Positions 33,895-46,800 are shown, numbered from the stretch's first letter. The stretch: DNA of 64,000 nucleotides from Heliocidaris tuberculata (GCA_025618425.1 CM046845.1:9069083-9133082); one strand, 5' to 3'. The notes: a model not told the origin generated them from the sequence alone. Program-made: numbers and translations.

Positions 33895-34500
33895 GTGACA
33901 TTCATGTTTTGCTGATCTGGCATAACTCCAGGCTAGTTAACAGAACAGGAAAAATGTTGGTGGGGGAGGGGGGAGGGTCCTTAGAAGTCCATAGGTATGG
34001 TTTGCTGAAGTGGAATACTTCAGGCTCATTAGGAAAGAGGGTAGGGTAGGGGGGGGGGAGGGGGGGGTAAATGGTAGACAGGATGCATGAGGCATTCATG
34101 CTTTACTGAAGTGAGATTTAAACCTCATGCTAATAAGGGGACAGAAACAACTAGAAGGAGTGGGGGGTGGGGGGGGGGGGGGGAGGTAAACAAAATTGAT
34201 GTGACATTCATGTTTTGCTGATGTGAAATAACTCCAGGCTAAATTGTGAACAGAACAAGTAATGCATGTATGTTGGGGTACATGGAAGTATGTTTTGCTG
34301 AACAGGAATAACTTAAAGCTAATTCGATAACAGAACAAGAAATAGAGGTGGGGCGGGGGGGGGGGGGGGGTATAAGGATTGGCAGGAAGCATGTGACATT
34401 CATGTTTCACTGAAGTGGAATATAACCTCAAGCTAATAAGGGGACAGAACAGGGAGCAGGTGGGGTAACAAAAGTGATGTGAAATTCACATTTTACGGAA
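33895..34500. repeat. G-rich minisatellite, about 85-110-bp units, about 6-7 copies
   Basis: The motif TGTGACATTCATGTTTTGCT (with GAGGCATTCATGCTTTACTG and similar variants) recurs near 33895, 34088, 34200, 34391 and, weaker, 33996, 34288 and 34474. Each is followed by GAAGTGGAATAACTCCAGGC, TAATAAGGGGACAGAACA and a run of G, often 8-17 long. The G runs differ in length between units. Minus-strand frames are Pro-rich artefacts. Confidence 0.85.
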
Positions 34501-34751
34501 TTATCACTTCTTGCAAAAATGAGATGACGATGAGAAATGGAGGAGAATGAAAAATAAAAAGGGCATCAGGATTGGGGAAAAAATGAGTAAAAAAGAAAGT
34601 GAAAGACAGTGAGAGAGGATTGAATTAAAGAGTGAAGAAAGGAAAGATATTCTATTGAAAAGCAGAAGAATTACTAACGATTGCTTTATAAGATCATCTG
34701 ATTTTGCAAATGTAATACTTTAAGTATGCTTATGATAGTATAGGGGATCGA

Positions 34752-35241
34752 TTAAAGGCATTGATTAACTTTGCCCAGGATTGAAAAAAAAAATCACTGT
34801 TCCAGCTAATGCTGTAATCATAATTGCAAACCTTTAGCTCAGACAGGAATCGCCTGAGTTTTATACGCTGGTGGGTCGTTTATATATCAAGATATTTACG
34901 ATTGAACATTGATGTCGGGATAGAGTACCACCGAACCATAAAGAACTCGTACGGTTGGCATACCTCGCTCTATCACAGAATACCGTACGGGCTGGAAACC
35001 CGCTCTGAAATCGCCAAGCGCTGGTGCTTGGTTTTTGTGACTGCAGCGCAGCGAAGAAGCCGAGCGACTTGCGCTAACGATTGATCGCGATTTTCTCTTT
35101 TTTAGGATAGTAAACGGGTTCCATTTTCTCTCATACTTTCACATATCCTTAATTATATATGTAGTTAGAGGACTGCACACAAAATTTACTGGCATTTGAG
35201 CTAATTTTACAATTTTTCACAAAGTTAATCAATCACTTTAA
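34752..35241. mobile_element. 490-bp TTAA element, copy 2
   Basis: Same ends, length and interior as the copy at 20761-21250, with scattered substitutions and single-base indels (about 96% identity by eye). TTAA is present at both ends. A plus-strand frame of 86 codons at 34824-35084 lies entirely inside it; the corresponding frame is disrupted in copy 1, so it is unlikely to be coding. Confidence 0.88.
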
Positions 35242-35401
35242 GAATAAGATTGAAGAATGGAGAAAGAAAAGGGATTGTTTTAAAGAGGAATTCAATGTAC
35301 CAATTGTTACAGATCACTTCATTTTACAAATGTACTTAATCGATATGAGCAAGTAGGCCTACATGTATATACACTTATACATCTACTTGTTCATTGTACA
35401 G

Positions 35402-35554
35402 GAATGCAGCTGTTCTCCCATCTCTTCAAGGTCTATTTACTAAGACTAGGTCTCACTCTGCTAAAGATGTCCATGTAATGTTACCAACTGTTCTGAATAA
35501 AAGTTTCCCCCCTAAGCCTATTATGTTCTTTGGTCGACTGCATGCTTGGATGCC
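35402..35554 (+). CDS. Candidate internal exon or exon remnant, unknown product
   Basis: A pyrimidine-leaning stretch ends in TTCATTGTACAG at 35401 (acceptor-like). From 35403 a frame of 50 codons stays open (beginning NAAVLPSLQGLFTKTRS, ending PIMFFGRLHAWM) and reaches a GTGAGT donor-like site at 35555. The block would be 153 nt, a multiple of three. After it, two other frames also look protein-like for 50-60 codons (one includes a CPFC pair), which could mean a decayed, frameshifted coding sequence instead. I do not recognise the protein. Chance is a real alternative. Confidence 0.25.
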
Positions 35555-36300
35555 GTGAGTCACCCCTCTCTTTGGTAAAGACCCACGATGCACTGGGAGC
35601 ACAATACCCCATCAAAAGCAGAGATTGTTCATCTCCTCAGTCTCCAGTCGGACCATTGCCCCGACCAGACGCATCTCCTCACCTCTCCCTCAGTCTCCAA
35701 GTGCATTTACCATTTTTATCCCCACCACAGGCTAACAGAATGTCCTTTTTGCTCTAATGAACTGGAAATATAGCATGCTTCAGGGGCATTCTATATCTTG
35801 TCTTTGTTGTGAGGAGTGTATTTGACGCACTCGGGTTGTTGGAGCGCTCATCCCATTATCCAACCCTAACCAACAGAAGATTCTGATGCGAGGATTTGTA
35901 GACCGTCTGTTTTCTTCTGTGCACTACTGCACCAACTTAACTGACGTGCTCCATGCACTTTTTCTCTCCCCCCCCCCCCAGGTGGAGTGTGTTAAAGGAA
36001 CTCATCCTATTAGAGGGGCACTTGAATCTACTTAATCAGTTGGGCTTCGTCGATGTTTACCACTGGACGTATCCCTTTGGTTTTCCCAGGAATTACCATC
36101 CGTGTGTACTGTTGACGTATCTGGAGGAAGCTGTTCAAATGCTTTTGTCCATTTCTGTGAATGTTCAGTCTTCCGAAGTGGTTTGTTGGGATTTTCATTG
36201 TGCTACGGTAATGTTGATATTCTATGGATTTTTAGAAAGGAATTTTAAGGAAAAGACTTTGGAGTTTTAACATTTTGCAGACCAGAGCTAATAAAGGGAA
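35555..36300 (+). pseudogene. Possible decayed coding sequence, frames broken
   Basis: Different frames carry protein-like segments in turn: HWEHNTPSKAEIVHLLS through LTECPFCSNELE (35588-35770), then QKILMRGFVDRLFSSVHYC (about 35874-35930), then a 105-codon frame at 35953-36270 beginning after a C run. Composition is less AT-biased than the neighbours up to about 36120. No family is recognised. It might be the eroded end of a retroelement frame, or simply non-coding. Confidence 0.2.
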
Positions 36301-36639
36301 TATTCTGAGAACTTTGTCAGATTATGAATTTACATGATTTCATTCAACTTCTTGGATTTATAGCACTTTCAATGAATTGACTTACTTTACATCAAAACAA
36401 CAGACAATAAAACACCAAAATAATCTCAAGTGAGCTCCATACTTCAAGTTCCTTTTCAACCCTCCTGCTAAAGTGCTAACACTTCATTATCGTTCTAGCA
36501 AGACTTCATTCAAACACGCTCCTCACATCAAATGAGAAAGAAGTAGAGGGAATAGAAGTACTCTTGTCCACTGGGAAGGTGTTATACCTATTTATAAGGG
36601 AACAGCTGGTCCGATGCTAATCGTCAACTCATCATCGTC

Positions 36640-36903
36640 ATGTGTGTTTGTATCATCGCAATCGGAGTGTAGCTGCTGCCAGGGACCTCGCTGATATTTT
36701 CTCCACTCACTTAGAAGGCGTTTGCATGTGAGCATGGACTTTGCAGGCGAATAGGCTCGTGTGGCGGCAGACGCTTACGTCATACACTGTTCCGTGAGGC
36801 GTGAGCCGACAAGATATTGGGGGGAAAAATCTTGGAGTGAGCTGAAAAAATTTGTGATTACTTGGTTTGCAACGATTATCGAGGAGGTGGAGTAGGCAAA
36901 ATG
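36640..36903 (+). other. Possible 5' leader exon ending in ATG
   Basis: A CpG-richer patch (about 36640-36830) that includes a CRE-like TTACGTCAT leads to GCAAAATG at 36896-36903, immediately followed by GTATGTAAAC, which fits a splice donor. A first exon ending exactly after the start codon is a known arrangement in animal genes. There is no independent sign of the next exon, so this rests only on site appearance. Confidence 0.22.
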
Positions 36904-36909
36904 GTATGT

Positions 36910-39198
36910 AAACATGATCTTTTAATTTGAAATGTCAACATTTCATTTCCTTCCATTGTGTCTGAGCCATTGTGAATTATGGAATATTGAATATTAATGT
37001 TTGATACTGTTTGTATTTCTGATGCATTATCGTAATAGATTCTGCAAATTTCTTAAACCATATTAACTTTGGAGAGCCAATGGGGCATCACAATTTGAGA
37101 TTTTATGAGGTAGATCTGAGTCCAAGGAAGAATAATTGAGGATGCAGTCTTCAATGTTTGAGATTAATGGTTAAGAACTTTTAAATGCTTTAAACTATGA
37201 TGTGTATGGAATAGTTATAATTATCCTTGCTTATTGTTATATAATCTTAAGCTGCATGAAAATACAATCTATGGAAAATTTTCTTAAATTTTTTAATAAG
37301 TATTGAATATTTCAGGGGATAAGTAGCAAGGAAATAGTTATTGTGAAATCAATTCAAAAGAATAAAAATTTCATATTACAAAGTGTCATTTTCAAAATGT
37401 CATTCTTACCATATTATAGGCCTGTTGGCTTTTAAAGTTAGCATGTACTTTCAAGCTTTGCTTTTTGAAGGCAGAAGATGGTTATCTGCTGTCTAATCCT
37501 AAGTCAAAAGTCTTTAGGAATGTAGAAGTAGGTTACAAGTAAATGTGTGAAAGGTAATAAAGAAAGAATTCTTGAAACGGAAACAAGTCTAGTCTTGTGC
37601 AGTTGTAGGTTACTGTTGCCTGAAGTGATAGGATTATAGTTTGAAAAGGAAGATAATTAAATACAGCACCTCTTCTGGAAATCACTCCTCCAGCAGAAAG
37701 GGGCATTTTCTTTTAACAAAAGAGAAGATTATCTTAGTTTTGGATGTACCATTTAGAGAAAATTAGGAAGAGTAGAATCATTAGGAAAATCCACTTTTGA
37801 ATCTTTCCAAAAGTATTTATTTTGCTTTCATAACAGACAAAAAGAGCTTCTAGACTCTTTGCAGTTGGATTAACCTTATGTAGTGAAATAGATAATCTCA
37901 TTTAAATGGGAAGTTTGTGACAACATGTACTTTTCCTTTTAAAGGTGTACAGGTTACTGATCTGTTAATGATGTGATATAGACTGTGTATACATACACAT
38001 TATTCTATCTAAAATCTATGTGCAAGGGGAAAGTGAGCTCACTATCCTCTTAAATATTGACACTATTACAATAATGACAATCCAGATATCTTTGGATGAC
38101 ATCCCCCCCCCCCCCACCCGTCCCCGAATCAGTACTCTCATTCCAAAGATGGGAATGGATTTAGTAGATGGATGTAACTGGAAAGTAAATGTGGTTTTAA
38201 CAGTATAATCTGTTTATTCTTTGAATGTCCTATAAGATTGTGTTTCCATGGGACGTACCATAATACAGGCACACTAATAATTCACAGAAATCCTTTTATT
38301 TTCTTATTATTCAGTCGTATAATTCCTATAAGGCCATATAGCTGTGAGAATATCATTAAAACCTTGATAAAATAGGCTTTTTAGGAATGAAAAGTGCTTT
38401 TCCTTTTAAAAAAAAACTATTTTGTAATACTCTTAAGTCTTAATTGATTGTGTGACAACAAGACTTTTGTTAAACTTAAGAAGACGTAGTTGTCTCACCT
38501 CAACAGTGGCACTTCAGTACCAAGAATTTGCAAACAAGGCTTCAGTGAAAAGGCAGAAGATGAATGAAGTCATTGACATAGCTGCTAAATAGGGATCAAT
38601 AGATTATCATGCAAATTGGACCTTTCCTAATTGGCTTGTAATCCTAGCTTACGTCTGTGTTTGAAATCTCTTTTGCTGAAGCTTTTTCCCAAATATCGGG
38701 TCAGATGAAATGAGTTGGATAGAAGGGAAGCTGAGTATTTTATTGTAATCTAGTCTGTGTCATAAGTTGTCTTCTAAATACCTGGAATCCTTCTTTTAAC
38801 CTTGTTATAATTACTTATAATTTTCTATCTGTTGTAAATACAGTAGATATCTTACCATATTCCTGTGCTCTGCAGCCCAGCTGAAGTGACTCAACTTTTT
38901 CTATCTTTTGTAGATTCAAACATGATACATGATACATGTTACAATCAAATCATGTAAAGAGTTTGCTGTTTTGAAAAATGAAATAAAATTACGAGCATTC
39001 ATGCTTTCTGAATTATTATGTTTTTTCTATGAGCGATTGCTAGAAAATTGTCTTAACTTGGGTATAGGTTTACTTGAGTGACCTTTTGGGTCATAATAAA
39101 TCCCCTAGAGACCCTTTTGTACTCATGGCTTTATAAGCTCTTACACAACAAAACAGGTCAGTGGCAATGAACACATTTCCTTGATCCCCCTTAATCCC
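36910..39198. other. Non-coding AT-rich stretch
   Basis: No gene or bounded repeat was found in these 2.3 kb. A C run lies near 38103-38116. If the donor at 36904 is real this would be the start of its intron, but that is unproven. Confidence 0.5.
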
Positions 39199-39579
39199 TT
39201 AAAGGGATTTGGTAACTTTGTGGAGGCTTGATTTAATAAATTGTTGAATTTTGATATCTGTCTTGTATAATGATGTTCAGAAGGATAAATAAATAGCCAG
39301 GCATAGAAAGGTTTTCAAATATATAATGCTATTATTAAGGTATCTATTACAAAAGCGTATGGCCATACACTTTAGTCTAACACTGAGTCTATGGGAGAAA
39401 ATGAGTCTGGCATTTCCGGTCACTTGCATATGTTTACTTTTGTGAAGCACATGATTATTTTGAAGTGCTTTTTTTTCCCCTGGGCTTCATTTTCACACCA
39501 TATTACATACACTCATAGCATGTAAGGCCAGGCAGCTCAGATTTTATCAAGCCTCTACAAAGTTACCAAATCACTTTAA
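39199..39579. mobile_element. 381-bp TTAA element with 34-bp ends
   Basis: The left end TTAAAGGGATTTGGTAACTT, TGTGGAGGCTTGAT and the right end ATCAAGCCTC, TACAAAGTTACCAAATCACT, TTAA are inverted copies with 32 of 34 positions matching. The outer 22 bases resemble those of the 490-bp elements at 20.8 and 34.8 kb (shared TTAAAG, ATT and TAACTTTG), so these probably belong to one superfamily. The interior is AT-rich with no coding frame. Confidence 0.88.
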
Positions 39580-39908
39580 TCCGCTTAGGTGTGAAATGAA
39601 TGTAACTGTCCATTACCCTCTTTCAGGAGGATTCATGACTAATCCTGTTTACCATAACCTCATTAGCAAGTCAGTTAATGAGTTCGTGATTAGAGCAGCC
39701 CCTCATTATGTAGATAGAGTGGGGTGTTGAGAGTTTTGGGGATGTAACTGACTAATGATAATAATTGCCAGTAATAAACTGGGTACAGGAATGACAGAAA
39801 TGATGTTGATAATGTGGATTAATGGGGTCTAATTTGTCAAATTGTGAGTTGTTATGTTCATGGATGTATATTTGCAGGAATGCCATCTTACAAAATTAGT
39901 TCTCTGTT

Positions 39909-40143
39909 CCCCCCCCCCCCTCTCTCTCTCTCCCCCCCCCCCCCCCCCCCCCCATCCTGAAGTATCTGTTTCTATTTGTCTGTCTCTTTCACTCTATTAC
40001 TCTCTGTCTGTCTCTGTCTGTTTGTATTTCTATATGTCTCACTCTGTCATTCTGTCTGTCTGTCTGTCTGTCTCACTCTGTCATTCTGTCTGTCTGTCTG
40101 TCTCTGTCTCTGTCTGTCTCTGTCTTTCTTTCTCTCTCTCTCC
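39909..40143 (+). repeat. C runs, (CT)n and (TCTG)n simple repeat
   Basis: Long C runs (39909-39918 and 39933-39953) flank CT repeats, followed by TCTGTCTG and TCACTCTGTCATTCTGTC words, the last phrase duplicated near 40036 and 40074. Open frames over it are Ser/Leu/Cys repeats. Confidence 0.92.
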
Positions 40144-40460
40144 ATTTTTTTTCTTCATGGTAGTCTGTTTCAATGAATATTGTACATTCAGTGAATGGGT
40201 AGGAGTGCAGTGGTACAAGATTTCACATGAAGTATTAAAAGATCGAAATTTCATGTCATGTAATTAGATAATAATCATGGGAGTTAGAAGAACCGTAAGG
40301 TTTAGGTAAATAAGTACCAGTAACAAGAAAATAATGATTGAGTTAAAGAGGAAAGAAAATGGAGATCTAGTATAATTTCGGAAGAGCCATAATAAAGATA
40401 AGACTTGAGGAGAACCTCAAACAGTCTAGACTAATGATGAAGGAATGTTACTATCCCACT

Positions 40461-40800
40461 AGGTATGTCTCCATCAGCCCAAGTTGGGTTCAAGGTTGAG
40501 ATTCTAGCTAGCTTAGAGCTACCCAAGAAAAAAAAAAATCGAGCGAGAATTTGAAAAACCCCATCTCCATCAGCCCGAGTGGGGCAATTCTAGCTCGAGC
40601 TATGTCACCATGATTTTAAGTACACGTTTCTTGAATAAATTAACCCGAGTGAGTCTCAGTTGCTTGGGGTTTGTAAGCTCGAACTTGAGCTCAGGTAATA
40701 ACCCACTAATTGCATCTTCATTACAAATCAGCTTGAGCTAGTTCTGAACGGGTTAGTTTTCAGCCATAGTTCTGAAAACTCAGGCTGATGATGACGGCCC
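40461..40800. mobile_element. 340-bp TIR element, sister of the 13.2-kb copy
   Basis: The ends (AGGTATGTCTCCATCAGCCC at left, CAGGCTGATGATGACGGCCC at right) are inverted. The ATCTCCATCAGCCCGAGTGG motif recurs at 40562, and TTGGGGTTTGTAAGCTCGAA, TTACAAATCAGCTTGAGCTA and GGGTTAGTTTTC parallel the copy at 13246-13948. It lacks the A/G-rich minisatellite of that copy. No coding frame. Confidence 0.7.
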
Positions 40801-40809
40801 TATTCTCCA

Positions 40810-43800
40810 ACTTACAACATGGACCTCTCTGCTTACACGTAGGCCTACGTGCCTATATGCACAATTACCACTATGCATCATTCTCAAAACAATGTGTTCA
40901 AGGATTTTGTAAACATCAGTGCTATCACATTATGTAAACACGATAACGCCAACAGTAATCACACAGTATTAACTTTCCAGTTAATCAACAGGGGTGTCAG
41001 AAAATGGTGTCGATGTTAGAGAAAAGTGGGAAAGTATGCGTCATTTGATGACACAATTCATTGTTCTCTACAGACTTTTTCACATAGTCCCATAAGAAGA
41101 AAGTATGAACCCAGTTGGTCTGGAGAGAAAGTAACAATAATTTGGGGGTATACATGAATAAGGCCATGTAAAATTGATTCCTAGTTTCTCTGGATTTTGC
41201 TAAAAATGAGGAGGAGGGGGTACCATGTTATTTGATATTTGATATTTTTCCAAGATGGCTGCTGTACATGCAAATGCTATTAGGCATGGCGTCCCTTTAT
41301 ATTTGTATTCTTCTTGGGTCCCGCTAAACCTCCAAAAGGCATCAAGATTTAATTTTAGGAGTCTGCAGCAAATTATTGGTGGTTTGAACAAAAAAGAAGT
41401 GTTTTTTGTTTTGTTTTTGTTTTGTTTATTTAAACAAAAATATCAACAAAAAAACACAAAAAAAGGAGGCGGGCACAAAAAAAGGATGGGGGCAGGGACG
41501 AGAAACTAGGAACAATCTTTATTTGGCCTAAGTTAAGGATTTAGTTTTAAATAAGGTCAAAATCCTTTGTAATAAATTTTGAATGAAACAATTGGCTGCT
41601 TTTTCAAAGTACATGTACTACACAAGCTTGCGTTCGCTCCTTTTTGCTTTAAGGCCATGTTTATAAGGAGAAAGTGTAAAGATACAGATAAGTTTTTGTA
41701 ATTTGTGTTCACATCGTTAATACCCCAAGAAATTTGTCGCTATTTTCATGAATGGACTTACGTGCATAGGCTCAAGCATTGTACTTACATTCGGGCAAGC
41801 AGCAACCAATTATCTCAAATTTACCAAAGATACCTGAAGTTTGAGAAAATGCAGCTTGATATGAAGGGATTTATTTGGGGGATGTAACTTTCACATCACT
41901 AAATACCCAGTATTTTCTGATTGTTCATGAAACTAGCGAAAGTTCCTTGCATGCAAAAGTGTCTGGTTTTGCATTTCCAGAATAAAGATGATGTGAAAGC
42001 TCTTTGTATAAGATGATGTGTGAGTGGTGTAATCAAGGAGTTGTTCTGTGATAACTCCTTGGTTTAATAACTTAATTGCTCTACATGGGCTGTTTTGAAA
42101 CAAAAGTTGATCAAGTGACCGAAAAGGAGTGCAGGGGGGCATTGTTTTATGTTTCATGGTACATGCTGTTCTGATCAGGTTTCTTGAGAGAACAATGGAT
42201 GATATATGTGGTATGCTTGGGGTTGAAACCAGAAGCGATAACTTGTTTTGTCTCGAGGAAAAAAAAAGTACAATATGCAATCAGTGCGAATACCTTCCGA
42301 TAGGTGCATGTAGTGTAAAGTGACTGAAATAAAGTGAAAGTTCTATGATTAATCTTGTAAAAAATGTGCCAAATGACTTTAGGCTCTGACTGAAGTGGTT
42401 AAATTGACCACAAGAATGACAAAGGAATTTCTAAACTTTGGTGAATTTCTTAGTACATTGTGAAATGCACATCCCTTTTTTTTTCAGATACATGTGTATT
42501 TATGAAACTTGAATGACTGATATTTTTCGTCTACTTAGTGATTTGTAACAGGATTGCATCCTCATTGTCAAGATTGTGATCTGGGAGCTTTTTCTACCAC
42601 TTTTTGCAGCTTATAAATTGAAAGTACGCTGGCTTACTGCTACTAATGTTGAGTTGCATAAATATTGTGTTCAGTTCTATGAATGTAATCAATGGTCGGT
42701 GAAATCCACCAGTGTCAGTGCAGAGGGGAAAGAACTTTTAAAGGTGTGAATTCTTTGAAAATAAAACCCCGATCTACTGATGTTGTTTCTGTTCAGGAGT
42801 TTTGTTGAGAAAGATTCCTTATAAATGCAGGGTTGTTGTCAAGAATTTGTTCGTCATTGACATGAACATGATAATTGAAAGTAAATACATGGAAAATAGT
42901 GGTATTAATCATTGATTATTTGTATTAGCTTTGTCCAACCCAGGAAATATGACAGAAGTTTTGTATGGTTGATTTGAGTGCATAGGCATCCTTTTTTTTA
43001 TGGAACTACACTCAGGATGATTAGGACAGTTCATCATGTAAATCACTGCACTTTAATTGGTCTGAAAGTCAATGAGAAGTGACCAATATAAATGACAATA
43101 GAAGTGCGTATGTGGGTGGAGATTCTTAGAAAGTTGCAACATATACGCACGCAACACACTCAACAGTCACTGGTGATTTTCTATTGTGTCAAGAGGGGGT
43201 TACAAAGAGAAATAATAATGTAAGCTACCTGGGGAAATTAAGGAGGGTCATTGAAAACACAACGGTCAAAATTTTTGTGGTATGACTCTGGAGTCTGGAC
43301 AGACACTCATTGTAAATGATAGGTTAATTGGAACTCATGATATGTATTGTACGCCTTCTGTTGAGCCAGCACCAAGCTATTGCTTTCATTTTCTCTCATT
43401 TTTCTTGTAATTTTGGTGGGGAAAATGGGAGGTGGGAATTAACTACAGAGTATGGGGGGGGGGGGAGCAGATAATTGTGATGGATGTGATTTGGGTGGTT
43501 GTAAAAATTCCAAGAACCTTAATTCTGCTTGAAAAGAAGTGAAAGAAATTAATATTGAGGAAACCTGCTGGGTGGTCATACCAACATTTGCAATGAGCGA
43601 CTAAAGAAATAAGGTGTGCCTTTTGTATTGATGAGGAAACATTTGAAGCTGCCTGATGACTTCTGGTCAGAAGTTGATTGATTGCTTGAATTACCGGAAT
43701 TAAAAAACACAATAAGAAATCCCGAATTTGTGGGTAATGGTGCATTTTAGGATTTGATTGACCAGTGTCTGAGGGAGATGGGAGGGAGATATTGTGACTT

Positions 43801-46800
43801 TTTGAAATGAAAAAAAAGGGGAAACCCATTTGACTTTGAGTGGCATTTCAAATTTTCATTTCACGATTCTAAGCTAGAAATATTGATGGGTCATTAGGAA
43901 TCCTTTGACGTGCTTTCATCCATAAAGATTTATAACCTGTACCTTGTTATTACTACAAGGCTCCTGGAAATTATAAGCCACTTTAGAGGTTGGACAATTA
44001 AGAAGGAAGTATGGAAGAAAGTCCATTTGAAGGAGGTGTTGACAAATGTGATATTATTTACAATAGAGGGATCATATTGGAGCCCCCAGAGGGGGTAGGG
44101 AGGGGACACTTCCATTGACGTTGGCTGAACCTTTGACATTTTAGCTGGACCATGACATTGCCCCGGAGGAGCAAAAAAAATATTGTATAAAATTATAATC
44201 GATGGATAAGAAGAAAGGATTTCTTGCCAGGTTGGAGGTTAATCCTTAACTTTTGAAGAAGTTTGATTGAAAATTAAAAGCTTTGAGAGGGGTTACTTAG
44301 CTGTCAAACTGGATATTTTGTGTGAAAGGTTGGATATGGATTACTATTTGGTTGTCTGGTGATATCGATATAATAGTTTTTCTCCAGATGGTTTCTAGTG
44401 ATAGCCAGTTTCGATTCTTATCAGCATTTTACTTGTGTACGCAGTGATCTGATAACATCATATCTTGTGAGAGTTTCCTTGGTCTTAGGATCTTGGCTGT
44501 TAACAGTGGCTGGAGTCGAGGTTGCCCTTTTTCAAACCTGATGTGAATTATGTCATTGCCAAAATCTTGAAACCAAATATAGCATAAATTATTGCTAAGA
44601 GCCAGAAGGTTGCTATCTCCATGTAGCATTATATTAATTAGGGAAAGCCCATCTGACATTCACCAGACACGTAGGCCTATACATTTCATATGTATGATCA
44701 GGCAGTTGTCTGTACCATATAGCCATGATATCAATAAACATTGTTTTGAAACTGAAAATGATACTGTAATTTCTTGTAGAACAGTTCTTTTCTGATAGGA
44801 TGTTTTCATATTGTATGGAAACGGAATGAAGATTATTCTATTTTTCTTCTGATTTCAGGATATTTTACATCTTTATTTCTCGACATGTTAGGCTTTATCG
44901 GACAGAACAAGGGGGCCTCACCGTAGCAGACTTAGTTCCGTGGTGCTATACCAAATAACCCAATTGACATACCAGATACCAGCTTTTTCTGGTACTACTC
45001 GTCAACTAACTCTTGTTAGGGCATAGCGAATAAAGAAAGAAGAGCGATCCTTTCTCATGACATGCTAACTATGCAAACAGATACACTCTGTTATTGTCAA
45101 GATGAAATGATGAGAGCTGTCTCTGGCAAAATATTTACCAGCTCGAGTATTGATCCAACACTTCTAAGTATTGGATTAAAGGGGGGCGACCCATTAGACA
45201 GGCACATTAAAAATTGCCCTCGTGTGACAGTTCCACGTCACATTGGTCAATAGGTCCTTTTGTTGGAGGATGGGCGAATTTCTTCTTTTTATTTTGGAGT
45301 GACTGAAGATGAGTAAACAGTATACTTGGTAGGCTTCAAAATCAGACTTTCTTTACTGCACAGTGTCAAAACAAGAAAGTATTATTCCTCCACTGGTACA
45401 GGTTAGACTGAAATTGGATGATAAAGCTCTCTTTGCAGGGAATGTTGTAATATTTCTTTTATTGCATAAATCATTAGTACAGCTTTCTTTAAATCTGTTT
45501 GAAATGCTACACTGCAGTTGGGAACAGAAATATGATTCTCTTTTTTTCATCTTATAAAACAGTGAAGAATGGTGAAAATTTAAACCTGAAATAATTTTGT
45601 ACTTTGATTTATGCTCGAAAATGGCATTAATGTGATTTATGTAGCCATTCACTCAGTGGTGGTTTTGGGGTGTTTCATTACTTGCCAATTTACAACAGAT
45701 GGAGTGACTAGTTATTACCTGTGAGAGTGTCGCAGATGCACGTCATTCCCACTTAAAAAGAAAAATCCCCTTTTCATGCTTTTTCACTTTGTGATTATAA
45801 TCATGAAAATAGGTATTATTTTATTGAAATAACCTCTTTTCAGTTTGAAAAATACATAATCGGTTGTGCTTCTTATTATGTTCTTGTCTAAAATGAACTA
45901 CAACATCACTACATGTGCAAAAAAAATCTCTTTTCCCCAGGAGTGCGTCAGGGGGTCAATATCCTAGAGATTTGTACAAGGTGTTTTTGTAGGAACAGAC
46001 TACAACATCTCTGGCACCAGCTAGAAAGAAGACAGGAGGAAGAATAAGAGATAAGTAGGAAGATAGTGTGAAAATGTTGAGGATCTGGAGTCAGTATCAG
46101 TGGTGTCGGTGTGAAAGGGAAGAGGTGAGAAGTGGTTCGTCTTCATGTTGAAAAGAAAAGATGGAAGAAAGACTGACACCTCAAGAAGGAGAATGACCCA
46201 TAAGAGGATTACGAAGATGCTCTGTGAAGAAGCTGGTTTACTACCCACTTAAGATTGTAAAGGAGATGTGAGATGCATTTGGTGAGCATTGTATTGTCTC
46301 GATCTCAGCCACCTGTACTCTTCTGTTCACACTAGAAAGTTTGCGCCGCAGAATATTGCAGTGTCCCCGTGGATGCACCCTGTTGCAAGGGTAAATTGCC
46401 ATTTGGTCCCATTGTCTGAAGGTCTTAACATCTTTTGGTCTAACATCATCATGTCTTTGGGTATTGGAAGAAGTAGCATTGGCCTAACTGGCAATAAACC
46501 CATTACAACCTGGTGTCATTATCCTATGTTTCTTTTTTCATATGTGATATTTCTTCTGCTTTAGAAAACATGAATTACAAACTGGCTTATTTTTTTCATG
46601 TGTACCTATATATATCAGATGTCAGTGCATCCTAATTGCACCAAACCAAACACTATCTTTGACTCCCGATTAAAGTGCCAGTCTGAAAGGGGTCTTTGGT
46701 GTCATTTGTAAGTCAATCTGAGTCACTTTATTGGAGTGTCTTGTAGAGTGACGATGTCAAAGGGTGAGATTGGCGGAGATGAGATGGATTTTTCTCCAGT

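Noticed and set aside
34824..35084. 86-codon frame inside the second 490-bp element
   Set aside because: A single-base difference and substitutions mean that copy 1 does not keep the frame; no protein family recognised.
39854..40267. 137-codon plus frame with Pro and Ser/Leu/Cys runs
   Set aside because: Spans C runs and a (TCTG)n simple repeat.
43443..43829. 128-codon minus frame
   Set aside because: No recognisable domain, ends in the G/C homopolymer at 43455, and no supporting splice or start signals.
44498..44612. Possible tenth copy of the CCAGAAGGGC hairpin (GAGCCAGAAGG near 44599)
   Set aside because: Only half an arm matches and no paired arm was found at the expected spacing.
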